Assembly (NCBI GenBank): GCA_964019135.1
Contig: OZ025255.1
Coordinates: 40,330,811-40,394,810, forward strand
Reading direction: 5' to 3'
DNA length: 64,000 bases
From: Arenicola marina
Taxonomy: Eukaryota; Annelida; Polychaeta; Arenicolidae
The position numbers and the translations under genes are program-made. Of this stretch, positions 21,601 to 33,624 are shown in pieces. The notes under the pieces were generated by a model. It saw nothing but the letters and a program-made list of their open reading frames with translations, was not told the DNA's origin and did no database searches. Position 1 is the first letter of the stretch; every line of letters starts with the position of its first letter.

Positions 21601-24215
21601 TAAATGCTATAATTAATGCCTCTAGTAGGCTGTTGTAATGCTATGATCTATTTTATACCGTATAACCTTCTGGCTATTATTCTACAGTAAACGGTAACCT
21701 TATTAGGGTGTAGCCTTATATGGGTGGGACTATTTTCTTGGTGTAACATTATGCAAAAAGTAGGGTTATCCCGCTTCCTCTATTAGACAGTGCAATTCGC
21801 TACTACGTGAAAGAACTTCCAACCATTAACATGGTGGTCGTGTGAAGTCAACTCTACAGTTGCCATTGCTAATGAGCTCTGTTAAAATCAAATTAGATTC
21901 CGGTGGTAACTGTTGGCAGTCCGCTAATTATTCTCCATGGCTAGTCTATAGCAATAACCCAAAGCTTGGTGTAACCATGGCGTCATGCTCTAATCTAACA
22001 TTTTAGTCTTCGAAACATGATCGAGCGAAAACCCGGTAGGCCACTGCTTTAAGATAAAAAGCACAAGGACGTAGTCATAAGACACGAAGTCACATTTCCT
22101 TTGTTTACATTCTGTGCACATTTGTTGGCGGGTTGATTGGCGAACAAAGACCGCATGGCTGCGCAGATGTCTGACCGACTTTGGCTGTGCGGGGGTGGAG
22201 AAAAGGCCTCTCTCTTCTTTCATGTTGCGCCACCGCCGAAATTTCCATTCCTTCGCGGTCCCGAAACTCACGGCCTTAACTGGTGATTTACTTGGGGACG
22301 CTGACCTTCTCCATCCATATTGCATGGTCTACAGGGCCCAGAGGTAACGGATGGGGGCGGGTTGGCAGCCCCCCCCCACCTCCCCCTGCCTTCCCTCTAT
22401 GTGACCTTATGGCTGGTGGCTGGTAAGTCTCGGCCTCTACATCTGTGGACCGATAGATATAGCAAAGATCGTACAGCCATACGTCTACCTTACACAGTCT
22501 CTGGGTATACTATGGGGCCAGTCGTCGCTCTCCTGTACGTACCTTTGCCTTGTAGCTTCCGGGGTACAAAAAGAAACCTCTAAAAAAGACAAAATGGCCG
22601 CCAAAAAAAGACATAGCGTGGGATTTATCGTTAAGTTTTAAAGCCGGAATTATGACTATAAATACATTTGCCCACCAATATAATGATTTCGGAGTGATGT
22701 TACTGGTAATATTTTCTGATGTAAATATGGATATGTTATAGTTGTCATGCTGATATTTGGGTTGCGCTGCACACGAGACGGCCGCGTACCTTCCCACGCC
22801 TCTCCACGCCTGTTATCATCACCCTTTAATTATTGCCCAAAATTATACAACGTCTTATGCTGTGCTATTTATCAATGATTAAATATATATATTGTCCATT
22901 TCAAGAATTATAACATGGTTTAGGTACGAACCCCTTTAATATAAAAATATAAAACATTCTCTTGTACCAGATGGAGCCGTTGAATTCAACCGGTAGCAAC
23001 CCTTGTTTGGTCTTTCTTTTGTGGATGGCGTTCTGGGTCCAGTCCAGTCAGGAACATGGCGTCTAGGGCAGGTTGTCTGGACTCCGCGACTAATACAGAT
23101 ATACGCCGGAAGGTACCGAGACTGCTGTTCCCCTCCCATTAAGCCATGTCTGATCCCCTTGGTCTAATATGCGATCTCTGCCGGTCTCCACGGGGCTATC
23201 AACCCCGCCCACAGGGACACCGATATGACCAGGTTATGGTGCAATCTCTGAGATTTGAACCCAAAGACCAAAACATTTATGGCATATGTACGGGGTTTGG
23301 CATGTCAGGCCTTCGCGGTGGTGTCCCATGAGGGTGTTCTTGCCGCAGTCGCTCCACTGCAATATTGTTACCAAATAGGAAACTCCATCAGTTAGATTAT
23401 AAAATGGCTCACCATACAGTGGGAACCACTGGATTGAAAGGTTGTGAGGTATTCCTTTTATTGAAAAGTGAATGGAACCTGTCCGCCTCAGTTTTATAAT
23501 CGTTATTAAGAAATGGGAATTAAATTGAGTTTTTGTGATATCTCAAATAAGAAAACTGTAGTTGCAAACTAAAACAAAAAATGAAATAAACAATTGAAAA
23601 ATAAAGACATACTCTTTGACCTTGTTAGTGTCAACTCTTGGGGAATGCATGTGTTCTCATATCTAATGTATCTTCATGGTAATAATACGCAGGAAAGCCA
23701 CATTTCCGACACGATTTAAATTTCTCTTTCAACACACATTTGATTTATTCCCCGCTCCGTGATTTCCATTGAACAAATTTACAACGTCTCTCATGCGACA
23801 GAGTTACATATAAGCAGCTGTAACCTCACCTACCCTAACCAAACACTATATCATATCAAAGAAATTTGATATTGGTAGTAATATAATTTTCACATTATGG
23901 CCGTGTATTGCTTCTTCTTCGACAGGCCAAGCGCTTTCTCGTCGCACCGACGGCTTCAAGGTTTCCACATGGTCAATAATGAATGGGTTTACAGACAGAG
24001 GTCCAATCTCCCCTCGTGGCTTTCACGTGACGTCTGGCTGGTTCATCCTATAACTGACGCGGCTACGACCATTGTATTCCCAGTGTCTATTGGTAACACA
24101 TGTCATAATGCCATCTGTAATTGGTATGACAGGTACATCACACGACAGTCGAACGTCTGATGTGATCCGACTCCGGTAAGGTAAGATAAGCTCTATTTAA
24201 CCGCGGTGTCAAAAA
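18669..24215. other. Unannotated intergenic region
   Basis: AT-rich sequence downstream of LONP1. Local features only: three spaced copies of TATGTATGTCAGTAACATAA-like sequence near 19207, 19247 and 19273, and two TGACGTCA motifs (20977, 21479). The 156-codon plus frame at 20421-20891 and the 108-codon minus frame at 19806-20132 have no resemblance to families I know and no splice or start support. Confidence 0.45.
21479..21510. promoter_or_regulatory. Candidate CRE plus CCAAT-type element cluster
   Basis: TGACGTCA at 21479-21486 is followed within about 15 bp by ATTGG (an inverted CCAAT box). Such pairs occur in CREB/NF-Y-type promoters. No adjacent first exon was recognised, so this is only a candidate. 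Confidence 0.2.
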
Positions 24216-25412
24216 CATTGTCAAACCCCTAGCTCCGGGATCCACACCTTATGAAGCACATAGCTCCGAAACCACACCTTATGAAGCCCGTAGCTCCAGG
24301 ATCCACATCTTATGAAGCCTGTAGCTCCAGGATCCACATCTTATGAAGCCTATAGCTCCAGGATCCACACTTTATGAAGCCCCTAGTTAATGGATCCACA
24401 CCTTATGAAGCCGATAGCTCCAGGATTCACACCTTATGAAGCCCCTAATTCCGGGATCCACACCTTAGGAAGCCACTAGCTCAGGGATCAACACCTTATG
24501 AAACCCATAGCTCCAGGATCCACACATTATGAAGCCCATAGCTCCGGGATCCACACATTATGAAGCCTATAGCTCCAGGATCCACACTTTATGAAGCCCC
24601 TAGTTGATGGATCCGCATCTTATGAAGCCCATAGCTCCGGAATCCACTCCTTATGAAGCCTATAGCTCAAGGATTCACACTTTAAGAAGCCCCTAGTTAA
24701 TGGATCCACACCTTATGCAGCCCCTAGCTCCAGGATCCACACTTTATGAAGCCCCTAGTTTATGGATCCACCCCTTAGAAAGCCCATAGCTCCAGGATCC
24801 ACGCCTTATAAAACCCTTAGCTCCAGGATCCACACCTTATGCAGCCCCTAGCTCCAGGATCCACAGTTTATGAAGCCCCTAGTTATAGGATCCACGCCTT
24901 AGAAAGCCCATAGCTCCAGGATCCACACCTTATGAAGCCCATAGCTCCAGGATTTACACCTTATGAAGCCTAGAGCTCCGGAATCCACACCTTATGAAGG
25001 CCATAGCTCCGGAATCCACACCTTATGAAGCCAATAGTTCCGGAATCCACACCTTATGAAACCAATAACTCCAGAATACACGCCTTATAAAGCCCGTAGC
25101 TCCAGGATCCACACCTTATGCAGCCCCTAGCTCCAGGATCCACACTTTATGTAGCCTCTAGTTAATGGATCCAAGCCTTATAAAGCCCATAGCTCCAGGA
25201 TCCACACCTTATGCAGCCCATAGCTCCAGGATCCACACCTTATGAAACCCATAGCTCCGGAATCAACGCCTTATGAAGCCCCTAGTTCCGGGATCCACCC
25301 CTTTTGAAGCCCGTAGCTCCGGGATCCACACCTTATGAAGCCTATAGCTCCGGGATCCACACGTTATAAACCCATAGTTCCAGTATAGACACCTTATAAA
25401 GCCCCTAGATCC
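24216..25412. repeat. 31-bp minisatellite, about 39 degenerate copies
   Basis: The unit is 31 bp with core AGCTCCAGGATCCACACCTT preceded by ATGAAGCCCAT. Spacing was checked at 24962 and 24993. Copies differ at many positions (AGCTCC or AGTTAATGG, CCCATAG or CCCCTAG), more than in the 28-bp or 36-bp arrays, so it looks older. Variant blocks such as AGTTAATGGATCC recur at intervals, hinting at earlier higher-order duplications. Confidence 0.93.
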
Positions 25413-26189
25413 ACCATGTTGACGGCTACAGGGCCAGGAGTACAATTATCGTTCCCGGTGAACTGTACGTGGTGGATATAATTCTTGATTCCGGTGTGCC
25501 AACGAGAGAAAACTGCGCCCAACAGCGGAGGGGGGTGGGGGATATTTGTTTATGTGGGTCAGATATATTTCCCATACACATGGTAAACATTATTCCAGAT
25601 CGATGACCGATAGCGGGTGCGATCCATGCTGAAGCGCGGGGTCCCGCCAAGTGGCCCCACTGGTCCCGGCTTATCGTGGTCAAGGGGTGGTTTACGATGA
25701 GCCTTCCGCGGCACTCTGCTTTGTCTCCTACGACACAGTCAGGGCCTCGTACTGAAACCCCCATAGTACGCCACGGGGCGGCAGCATCGTAGATCGAACG
25801 GGCTGTCACCATGGCGACTTCCGAAGCTTTTGTCCAAGACGACAATGGAAAAGTCTCCCCCCCTCCCCCACCCCTCATATGCTGTAAGGGTTCATTTCCA
25901 GTCTGACAAAACGCGTATGTGTCTTTGGGCCTAGATTGATTGCATTGGTAGAGTTTTAGATCTGTGTATGCATAGAGAGGCTGAATTGGGCCAGCCCTTT
26001 GTTGGAAAAAGTATTGTGCCACTTTCGTTCCCTTGTCTAAAACAGTCTGAAATGAGTTTTTCTTCATCACATGGGGCCGCCATGCGAGGCGCTACCGTCT
26101 GAGCGACCCTTGTCTCCAATATTCCGCTTGGACGACGGATTGTATGGACTGCGTTCAGTCACGGCGCCTGGTTACCAAACCGCCGGTAC
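25413..26189. other. Unannotated sequence
   Basis: A 214-codon minus frame covers 25426-26070, but I see no domain, repeat or family in it and composition alone could explain it. No RNA gene seen. Confidence 0.4.
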
Positions 26190-26580
26190 ACACCCTGAAT
26201 TGCCACCCATCTCATGGCGTGACCCCCGGGCCCCCCTACAGCATGACCCCCGGGCGCCCTGCCCACGCACCATACACCGTGACCCCCGCCCCCAGCCTAC
26301 ACACCCTGAATTGCCCCCCACCCCATTACGTGACCCCCGCCCCCAGCCTACACACCCTGAATTGCCCCCCACCCCATGACGTGACCCCCGCCCCCCCCCC
26401 CCTACATCATGACCCCCGGGCGCCCTGCCCACCCACCCAACGCCGTGCCCCCTGCCCCTAGCCTACAGACCCTGAATTGCCACCCACCTCATGGCGTGAC
26501 CCCCGGGCCACCCTACATCATGACCCCCGGGCGCCGCGCCCACCCACCCAACGCCGTGCCCCCCGCCCTCGGCCTATACA
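26190..26580. repeat. GC-rich complex tandem repeat, about 50-bp blocks
   Basis: Blocks ending ACACCCTGAATTGCC and containing GTGACCCCCG recur about four times, interleaved with GACCCCCGGGCGCC segments. One larger block (from TGAATTGCCACCCA through CAACGCCGTGCCCC) occurs twice, showing a higher-order duplication. Confidence 0.85.
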
Positions 26581-27100
26581 CCCGAGTATACATACATACG
26601 GCTTCCATCCCTTCTCTCCCGGCGGTAATGACACGAACGCCCGCCTCATATCACCAGCCACAACGTGAGAAGCGGACCCCAAATATAGCGCGGAGTAACA
26701 TCCGGTCGGCGTAGGGTGGTGGTCAGGTCCAAGGCTTCAGATGTATTATTTCTCGGGGCCCGCCATCGGATCGAAATAGCGCCGTGTCGCGTGAAATGGG
26801 AGTCCCAATGACCCTTGGTGAATGGGATTGCAGGTATTTGCGGAATATGTATGTGAAAGGCTGGAGGCCGGGAGTCGGGAGGGGTCTGTACTTCATAATT
26901 AGGCGAGAAACCTTTTAAGGTGAAAGGAAAATGGAATGGAAACTGGCGCTTGCATCTCTCCATGTCTTTTTTTGGGGCTTAAATATATGTTTCGGCTAAC
27001 TGATAAACTGCCATCCGCGGGATAAATGAATGTATGTGGAATTTTCCATAGAGACATGAAGGTTATTCTCGAGGTCGACCATACCACTGTTGTGTTCGCA
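26581..27100. other. Unannotated sequence
   Basis: No gene or repeat recognised before the LINE fragment. Confidence 0.45.
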
Positions 27101-27184
27101 AACGATAAAATGGGTTAAGCAAAGTTAAAGTTGGTTGGCATCCGTCCGTCTGCGAAAGACGATGGATTTGCAGCTTTGTTTGGT

Positions 27185-27664
27185 TTAAGTTATACGATTC
27201 GTAACGCGGCATTTACGCTGATGACTGAGTAAGCCTATCTGTGATCGACAGAGCTTTCCGCAGTCATCGCAACGGTGACCTGTCGATAGATCTTGGTTTG
27301 TGCTCGCTGGTGGACGCCTAGATTGGCGTTTCAAACCCAGTTTCACAAACCATAGCGAGTCATGGTGGGCCATTCCGTCACGCACGACGTCACGTGCCCA
27401 TCTTTTGGGATGCCAAGTCCTCCCAAGAATCTGGATCGATGCCGACAGCCTTCATGTCCCGCTTACAAACATCCTTAAACCTAAGCTTTGGCCGTCCAGT
27501 TGGCCTTTTGCCGTCGACGAGTTCACCGTATAGCACATCCTTGGGAATGCGTTCATCTTGCATACGATGAACGTTCCCAAGCCAACGTAGACGACTTTGC
27601 TTCACAAGAGCAAGAATGCCTGGTAGGTTGGCCCGGGCTAACATTTCAGCATTCGTGACCTTGT
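27185..27664 (-). mobile_element. 5'-truncated non-LTR retrotransposon (LINE), 3' end of reverse-transcriptase ORF
   Basis: The minus strand encodes the characteristic C-terminal region of LINE ORF2: TNAEML, then RLRWLGNVHRMQDERIPKD, GKRPTGRPKLRFKDVCKRD and a Cys-rich tail CDDCGKLCRSQIGLLSHQ. The reading frame is broken by one shift near 27410, after which the coding continues (KRWARDVVRDGMAHHDSLWF) to a stop at 27185. Family similarity begins abruptly at about 27664, so the copy is 5'-truncated, as is usual for LINEs. Roughly 80 bp after the stop (27105-27184) may be its 3' untranslated tail. I cannot assign the clade (RTE, CR1 or another) from this part alone. Confidence 0.85.
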
Positions 27665-28014
27665 CTTGTTAAAGTAACGATCAATTAAATGGATTCCATA
27701 GTTTTGTTTATAATCGCTTTTCTAACGATAGTTTTCAGTTTAACTTGCAAACGTTTATTTGTAAACGAGAAAAACACTTTAGTTTAACGTTGTAAAGTAG
27801 CTGGAAACCGGATATCAACCATTCGAACCAAAATCTAACGTTACATTAACGTTCACATGCTATCTGGGTGGGGCATGCTTCATCCCACCCCATTGCTGGG
27901 TATCGGGACGTCTCTGGGCCCAGATCAGACCACGGGTGTGGGGCCTTATAGTGTGTCCCCCAGGTCTCTTGTGTCTCTCATCGCCGACTCACCCTCCAGA
28001 TTATTGTTAGGATC
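27665..28014. other. Unannotated sequence
   Basis: AT-rich in its first half. No gene or repeat recognised. Confidence 0.45.
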
Positions 28015-28375
28015 TGCAATTAAGGGTTAGGGGTCAGGGATTGGGCATTAGGGGTCATCGGTTAGGTCTTAGGAGTCAGGACTTAGGGTTCAGGAATTGA
28101 GGATTATGGGTCAGATGTTAGGGATTAGGGCTCAGGGATTAGAGCTCATGGATTAAGACTCAGGGATTCAGGGTCGGGCATTGGGGATTAGGGGTCGGGC
28201 ATTAGAGATTAGGGGTCATCGGTTAGATATTAGGGGTCAGACATTGGGATTATGGGTCAAGGATTGAGGACTATCAACGTCAGATCAGATCAGACTATCT
28301 AATGATTGGGGAATAGGGAATAGGGGTCAGGCATGGGGATAAGAGTTAGGAGTTAAAGATAGGGATTCAGTTTAA
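28015..28375. repeat. Degenerate GGATTAGGGGTCA-type repeat, telomere-like
   Basis: A 13-15 bp degenerate repeat rich in TTAGGG, TTAGGGG and GGTCAGG. A longer phrase, GGCATTAGGGGTCATCGG with its neighbours, appears in related form at about 28045 and 28197. It resembles the TTAGGG telomere repeat only loosely; the period is wrong for telomere DNA. Confidence 0.75.
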
Positions 28376-28775
28376 GGCCCACAGCGTATCGCTACGTTGC
28401 GGGTGGCACTGCGATGAGGGACACATAATACCAGGAGGACACATAAGGCCTCCACACACGTGTGCTCGAAATTGACCTGAAATACCAACGTTTCGTTTCA
28501 TTCTACTTTCCCTTTGATCCACCCTATGTTGTGTCGTCGTCCCAGGGCCCTGGAAGAAGCAAGCCTCCACTTCTAGGCATCCCAGTCACATGGAGTCACT
28601 AAGTAAACCGCATAATTTATGTAGACCTACAAATACTGGACAGAGAATAAGTCAGATGTGCTATACTAGGAACAATATCTTAAGATTAAAGTGTTCATAA
28701 ACGACCTTTTGAATATAGTAGCAAACGCTTCCACTTGTACACTAAATTATATAGGAAGAACAGTAGTAGAATTTA
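28376..28775. other. Unannotated sequence
   Basis: Nothing recognised. Confidence 0.45.
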
Positions 28776-28898
28776 ACATGTTGACTGGTATTTCCGTTCT
28801 TAAATCGGACTATAATTTAACATATGACTGGTATTTCCGTTCTTAAATCGGACTATACTTAAACATATGACTGGTATTTCCGTTCTTAAATCGGACTA
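28776..28898. repeat. 43-bp triplicate
   Basis: Three tandem copies of a 43-bp unit containing TGACTGGTATTTCCGTTCTT, nearly identical except at ATAATTTAAC or ATACTTAAAC. Confidence 0.93.
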
Positions 28899-31800
28899 AT
28901 CCACTGTCCCGTATCAGTACAAACAAGCTTTAGGTTTCTAACGCTTATGGGTCATATGAGAACAGTCAGCGTGTGACCTACATATCCTGGTGGCTGGCGG
29001 TTGCCTGTATGTGTGGCATCTCGTCCAATCCATTACCAGGAACAAGGCTTCGCTGCTTCTATTATCTTCCACAACCTTTATATATATCCCGTTTCTTTTT
29101 CACTCTCCGCCCAATCCGTCAACCACGGTGCATTATGTGCCCCCCATTTGCTACAAATTTGTTTCGCCTCTTACAAGTTTCGGCACTTGCGGCGCGTCAG
29201 GCGGACTATGTTCCATCGATTGTCTCCTCCACGCCGACGCCCACATTGACACTTGGCACCGTGAATCACTCGATTACTGTCCGGCTCCTCAGCAGCATTG
29301 ATAGGCAGTCAACACGGAAAGCGGTGCGCCCGATTTTGACTGTGAAATCCTCGCCAGCATTCCTATACTAACTTATCAAAATGCAATAGGGTCTTTTTCA
29401 CATTGCCGCATCCTAGACTAGCTGTGAAATGGAAAGTTAAACTTTAATGGAGTGTGGCGTGTGGCGGAGGCACTGGTAAAGGGCAAGCGATTGACTTTAC
29501 AGCCAAAGCGTTCTTCTTGCTGTGTTCCATAAATAGTTCATTTCGATTGTTCTGAGATTATCTTCAGTCGCGGTCTCTCCCTGCGCCGTCTCCCTGCGGG
29601 GTCCATAGTCCCCGTCAGACCCCCCGCCCCCGGTCTCTCCCCTCCATTGTTGCGGGTCACGTTCCCAGCCGCCGGGCCAGTCGGCTCTGTCTCTGACATC
29701 TCGGCCCCGGCTTGTTGCAGGCGCGTAATTGGGAAAAAAAGCAAGCTGCAGAAGACAATGAGGGTCTTCAGGCACTTCCGGTAGGGGGTGGGGGGCGGTT
29801 AGGAGAATTCAGGGAGGGGAGTGGGGGGGGGGGGCAGTGCTAATGGCGGAAGCCGCAGGGCCACAGCGGGCGGGGGTGCCCTTAGGGGTATTTACCACAG
29901 CGATGAATGGTGTCCTTCCAACGGTCCATATATTGCTGAAAGATATTAATAAGCAAATAAATACGTGAATCCTTTGATATGGTTTTCCATTCTTCCGGGC
30001 ATGAGGACATCGGATTGCTGACGCAGGGTGTGGGGCAAAATGATTCAGGGCGGACAGTTTGAACCTCTTTGAAGTGACAACGCTTTCGTCATCCTGGCCA
30101 TTAAATATTGACCGGCTCATCTCGCGAGAATTCAGCAATGGTGAACGAGGCCATATACCAATCTGACCGCTGGGCCGCTTGACTTGCCTACTACGTACGC
30201 GGCCCTAACCTAACGTGAGGGGGTCCCTAAACGGGGTTGTTACGCTCACCATTAAGACATAAAAATCTGAACATAATTTTCCTTATATATAGCTGCATCA
30301 ATGCAGTTACGTCGACATCCTGTTTATGGTTCTCGTCACGAAAATCTTAACATTAACATTATATATTTTTTTGAGATTTGCTGGTTTCGATTTTATGCCG
30401 GTATACAATTACATATGGTATGCATTTCTTCGATTATATTAAAAACGTTCTAAAGTAATAATTCTGATGATTCTTCTTCGTAAAATCGCAGATTCCCTTC
30501 AAGTCGCATTAGCGACGCCAGCATTAGATAAATTGTCGATTCCGAAGAAAAAAATCGATTAGGCATGCAATTATCATAACGAACGCCGACAAGCAGATTT
30601 CTTGTATCTCACTCTTTTTAAATTGTTACGTTGTTGATGGGTACATTAATGGCAACATTTGTTTAACAGTGCGCTTCTTGTGTGTATTAATTTGCATATG
30701 ATACATTTGCGTACATAGTTTTCCCTGATTGAGAAGCCGCCATGTTTGATGCAAGGTAAGATTAGACGCAAATATATACAACCAATAGTTGGTGTTAAAT
30801 GCCCCGTCGGTGTGCAGATGGACAAGCTAGGCCAGTGAACCTCTTAACATTGTCATCGTGACATGAGGCCATGTCCATATAGACTGTGTCAGGTTCGCGT
30901 GAAGAACCGGGTTCGGCTACCCTGACCACCTTGCCCAGGTTACGCTTGGGTATTGGATGCGGTATGCAGGTACCTGTAAAAATGGACGCCATTGTGACTG
31001 CCATGGCTATGCACCAAAAGCCCTTCACGGGGGAGTGTTTCCTGACCTGGAGATATGAGGCGCTGTTCCACAAACAACAGTTCCCAATCGTATGTACTGA
31101 AAGCATTGTATTTAATATGTCAAGGTAAGATGTTACTGTCATTAGCTCAGTTACCTTGCAACAGACTTCTGCATTGTAATGAGCAGGAAAATGTTATTTA
31201 CAACACTCGTCTGTATGTAACAGTGGATCCACATCATCAAAACATCCGATGTTCTCCTAATTATTCACCGTCCAAATGTGAATGGTATCGGAACTGTGTC
31301 TCATAAGCATATGTTGCGCCAGCCCTTGTTTGGTTTAATGAACCTTAAAATGAAAATAAATGGTCACGATTATAGCTTAAAATATATAGTTTATTATCAT
31401 CATACAGATACATATACACATGTGTATAACTTTATTTACATTTCTACACAGCGAAAAATATTTGTACACCTTAGCGGAGTTAAGTACTTGCTGCAGTCGG
31501 TGTTACAGTCCATCATACTTAATGCTACGTCGTTTGTTGTTGTTCTCATGTTGTGTTTGTGATATTATATAATTCCGTGACAATAAATGTTGCTTAACCC
31601 ACAAGAAAACGTGAATACGTGTACGAGAACAACGTTTCGTGCCAACCACCGCTGGTCTTTTGTTTCGCATTTTGTATGATACAAACTCCGGAATACACGT
31701 GTAGTAAACGTACAACAATGAATGGCAGCATTTTTGTCCAATCAACTGCGAGCTCTATCGCTTCTGCCTCTGAACATCTTGTGACGCATTGGCAATTTAC

Positions 31801-33316
31801 GATGGACCACTTCAACGTCATATTGTTCATCTTATTAATGTGACTGGACCTTGTAGCGATTTTTTTTATTGAGGTGAATGTAATGGACGTTCCTCACGGG
31901 AGAACGATACGTATATTATACCTATATCACAGAATACGATCGAAAGGATTGTATAAGAGCAACTGCATTTGAAAATGGATAGTAGCGTTTTACTTGGTTT
32001 ACCAAGACAAATTCTAGCCTCACTCAAAACGTGTTTTATATATTTTATAAAGCAAACAGCCCGTTTTGCGTCAAAACAGATTTGGTTCGTTTCATTTGAA
32101 CATCTACTTACAATTATTAACAGTAAGCAATGAATACATAGTGGTTCAGGTGTCGAAGGTGTTATAATTAACCGTTGTTTGGCATCTGTCACACTGAGTC
32201 TTCTTGTGTCAGGGCGTCCCAGCTCTACACTGTTTGGCATGATGCGACGCCATCAGTCTCGTCTTCTTGGCCATACGACTCCCCGATAGTGCTGACTACA
32301 AGCACTAACACCACCCTATTATTATATATGATGCTGCCGGCTACATTAACATTAACACTTATGGTGACATAAATAATGATATAATTCCTGAGTGCAGCAT
32401 CAGGGATTTACACATCGTTTTGGAGTTAATGATTAATCAACAAAAACGACATTTATCACATTATTTCAAACGTAAAGTTTGTATATTCGGTGGGAAATTT
32501 TGTTGGGGGGGATGTTATGCCGGTGGGATGACGCTCAAATAATACGTTATACAATTTATGTGAATCATAAGCGTAAATAACAATAGAATAGTATTAATAT
32601 TTAATACATGGTGTACTTGTTTATAGCGACGTAAGAATTGTAAATAAGATATAACAAATATACACCGGCCTCAGTCCCGCAGTCGGATTTCTTATTTACT
32701 AAACTTTGAATGAGAAGGAAATTCCTGCTACAAATAAGAAACATGATTTGCTTTTTAGATACATTTAGAAATAGTAAGTCAAGAACCGAAGGATATAACG
32801 CTTGTGAATGATTACAGCGGGTGTCACAGCCCACACCTCGGCTCCTGCCTCTCACATTGTACGTCCGCAATGCCGGTTATATTTACTTACGCTAAAGAAA
32901 AAAATGTAATAATTAACAACACCGCGGCGCGTGCGAAGAAACTCTTCATGCGATCTGGCTTATAGCGACACAACATTCAGTGCAGTCCTTTTCACTTCTA
33001 TTCACATTTCGACATCAGATATGTCCTCCACACATCATGAACACCATCATTTGAAGCATGTCAATGGCCGAATATCTCGATGTGACATGATAGCTATTTC
33101 TCTGTTTCGCTCATTCATGGAGACCATCCGTGTATTTGTACATATCCAAGATGGCGCCACGAGACGGACCGATACAGCCAGCGCGCACTCCCAGCAACCC
33201 ATCCACAATGCCATCGCTAAACTGTGCATGTCCTCATGTTATATTGTTACTCCACGGTGGTGATGCCTCCCTCTGATTGCACGTTCCACAGCAGCAGGTC
33301 AGTCGGCGGTCATCTT
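28899..33316. other. Intergenic region and 3' flank of synaptotagmin
   Basis: Mostly AT-rich unique sequence. The 132-codon plus frame at 28973-29371 and the 124-codon minus frame at 31866-32240 are unrecognised. G runs occur near 29823-29834. The 3' untranslated region of the synaptotagmin gene should lie just below 33317 on the minus strand; no single poly(A) signal stands out. Confidence 0.45.
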
Positions 33317-33624
33317 CTACTCCTTCAGCTTGTGCCATTCCGCGATCTGCTTGCGCGGGCAATTCATCACCTCGTTCCAGTGATGTGCCTCGGCGCCGCC
33401 CAGCTTGGCTCCGACCTGCAGACGGCCGATCACCTCATTCTTCGTCATGCGGTCCCAGTCGAGGGCCAGGAACTCGAGGCCGATGTTCTGCAGCCCCTCG
33501 TTGCAGGGGACGTCGAAGAGGAAGGACTCGTTGAACACTGGGTTCAGCGTTCTCTTCTTCACGTGGGTTTTCTTCTTGGCGATGCGCTGTCCGTTGTACG
33601 ACAGGTAGATCTTCACGTAGGGGT
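33317..33624 (-). CDS. Synaptotagmin C2B domain, terminal coding exon (partial gene)
   Basis: Synaptotagmins are vesicle membrane proteins whose C2 domains bind phospholipid, often with calcium, to control exocytosis. This exon encodes 102 residues from [19 protein letters not shown] to EWHKLKE and a TAG stop. Visible motifs: the polybasic strand KKKTHVKKR (residues 17-25), calcium-loop acids D1, D56, D58 and E64 ([12 protein letters not shown]), the conserved VIGRL, and the C-terminal WHKL that matches the WHXL motif. The acceptor is a pyrimidine-rich tract ending CGTTGCAG; the first two bases complete a split Asp codon begun by the exon at 42820. E64 replaces the Asp usual in Syt1. From memory it is closest to invertebrate synaptotagmin-alpha, with Syt4/11 as the alternative. 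The frame is intact and looks functional. Confidence 0.92.

Noticed and set aside
25426-26070. 214-codon minus-strand open frame
   Set aside because: Unrecognised, with no conserved motif. Could not be separated from chance.
28015-28375. True telomere repeat
   Set aside because: The TTAGGG words are irregular and embedded in a longer, different period.
28973-29371. 132-codon plus-strand open frame starting with a hydrophobic segment
   Set aside because: The start does not begin with a clear ATG context and the rest lacks recognisable features. It overlaps other open frames of similar length.
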